Shown here: in pieces, positions 63,572 to 64,000 of the stretch
How positions within the stretch are numbered: the stretch's first letter is position 1
Layout: every line of letters begins with the position of its first letter
Assembly: GCF_014203025.1 (NCBI RefSeq)
Contig: NZ_JACHID010000005.1
Coordinates: 62,001-126,000 of the forward strand
Source of the DNA: Desulfurispira natronophila
GTDB lineage: Bacteria; Chrysiogenota; Chrysiogenetes; Chrysiogenales; Chrysiogenaceae
Direction of reading: 5' to 3'
Length of the DNA stretch: 64,000 nucleotides
The notes under the pieces: model-generated
Told to the model about the DNA's origin: nothing
The model's database searches: none
What the model saw: only the letters and a program-made list of their open reading frames with translations
Position numbers and translations under genes: made by a program

Positions 63572-64000
63572 CGGTCCAACTCACCTGCTATGATGTTAAA
63601 GCTTCCGAGGTTGATGACGGCGTCGGCTACCATTCCACCTTCAATAACGTGGGGATAAGCCTGCATCATGTAGAAACAGGGGGGGCGCACCTTGACTTTA
63701 TACGGGCCACCACTGCCATCGGATACAATGTAGAACCCGAGCTCACCATTGGCGGCCTCGGTGGCATCGTAGATTTCACCAACCGGCGACTTTATGCCTT
63801 CGAATATAAGCTTGAAGTGATTCATCAAGGCTTCGATATTGTCGTAAACTTCACCCTTGGGAGGGAGGAATACGTTGGAGTCGCTTACATTAACCGGCCC
63901 ACCTGGGATTTGCTTCACTGCCTGGCGAATAATTTTCATGCTCTCGAAGCACTCTTCAAAGCGCACCATAATGCGATCATAGATATCTCCGCGGGTACCG
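63568..64000 (-). CDS. nuoD: Complex I subunit D (C-terminal part, gene runs off the right edge)
   Basis: 144 residues of the C-terminus are visible. GTRGDIYDRIMVRFEECFESMKI, VRPPCFYMMQAYPHVIEGG and the DAVINLGSFNIIAGELDR end are typical of NuoD. The 49-kDa-type subunit shapes the quinone site. The upstream part, with nuoA-C, lies outside the window. Confidence 0.93.
   Translation of the reverse strand, partial: GTRGDIYDRIMVRFEECFESMKIIRQAVKQIPGGPVNVSDSNVFLPPKGEVYDNIEALMNHFKLIFEGIKSPVGEIYDATEAANGELGFYIVSDGSGGPYKVKVRPPCFYMMQAYPHVIEGGMVADAVINLGSFNIIAGELDR

Noticed and set aside
1-64000. CRISPR array, prophage, insertion sequence, tRNA or rRNA
   Set aside because: No repeat-spacer pattern, transposase, phage gene, cloverleaf or rRNA segment was seen while reading both strands by eye.

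Overview
The window comes from the chromosome of a motile Gram-negative bacterium. It encodes flagellar rod, cap and chaperone proteins, a MurJ flippase, a complete-looking NADH:quinone oxidoreductase (complex I) run and ClpA/ClpS. The gene style (histidine kinases with an HQW[KR]QPL H-box, proteins rich in C-x2-C motifs, a pheA-hisC-tyrA-aroA-cmk-ispH-rpsA cluster, complex I ordered D-E-F-G-H-I-J-K-L-M-N) suggests a deep-branching phylum such as Chrysiogenota or Deferribacterota. That placement is inference; the window holds no rRNA to settle it. No phage, insertion sequence, CRISPR array, tRNA or rRNA was seen. Gene density is high and almost every CDS has a good ribosome binding site.

Layout. 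1-8.7 kb: glutamate synthase large subunit running off the left edge, a flavin-oxidase-fold protein, an RsmC-like methyltransferase, a small zinc-ribbon protein coupled to CheX, a PAS histidine kinase with a structured leader, and a small methyltransferase. 8.9-14.0 kb: clpS-clpA, tadA, and glmS on the minus strand. 14.4-25.2 kb: alaS, then the aromatic amino acid / isoprenoid / ribosomal protein cluster pheA-hisC-tyrA-aroA-cmk-ispH-rpsA, closed by a strong terminator. 25.3-29.3 kb: a flagellar cap unit, made of an unusually long fliD, fliS, a 98-residue protein that looks like only the C-terminal domain of flagellin, and a small YjfB-like motility protein. 29.5-36.5 kb: an eight-gene operon joining a PAS/PP2C phosphatase, a STAS protein, a STAS-HEAT fusion, CheR, a coiled-coil protein, a degenerate PilZ-like protein, a membrane-anchored coiled-coil/HTH protein and a FliK-like protein. 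36.6-38.6 kb: ychF and argB.

38.7-47.6 kb (minus strand): wrbA, prfB with its programmed +1 frameshift, murJ, an MFS transporter preceded by a possible 11-residue leader peptide, coaE, a lipoprotein with a c-type heme motif, flgA, flgG and flgF. 47.6-50.4 kb: ROK-family kinase and recG. 50.5-52.2 kb: a second, double-Cache-like histidine kinase. 52.5-64 kb (minus strand): nuoN back to nuoD, ending at the terminator at 52.5 kb and running off the right edge.

Most interesting for follow-up: the flagellin-C-terminus-only protein beside the flagellin chaperone FliS; the partner-switching/chemotaxis/flagellar operon with its STAS-HEAT fusion; and the CxxCH lipoprotein in the flgF-flgG-flgA operon.
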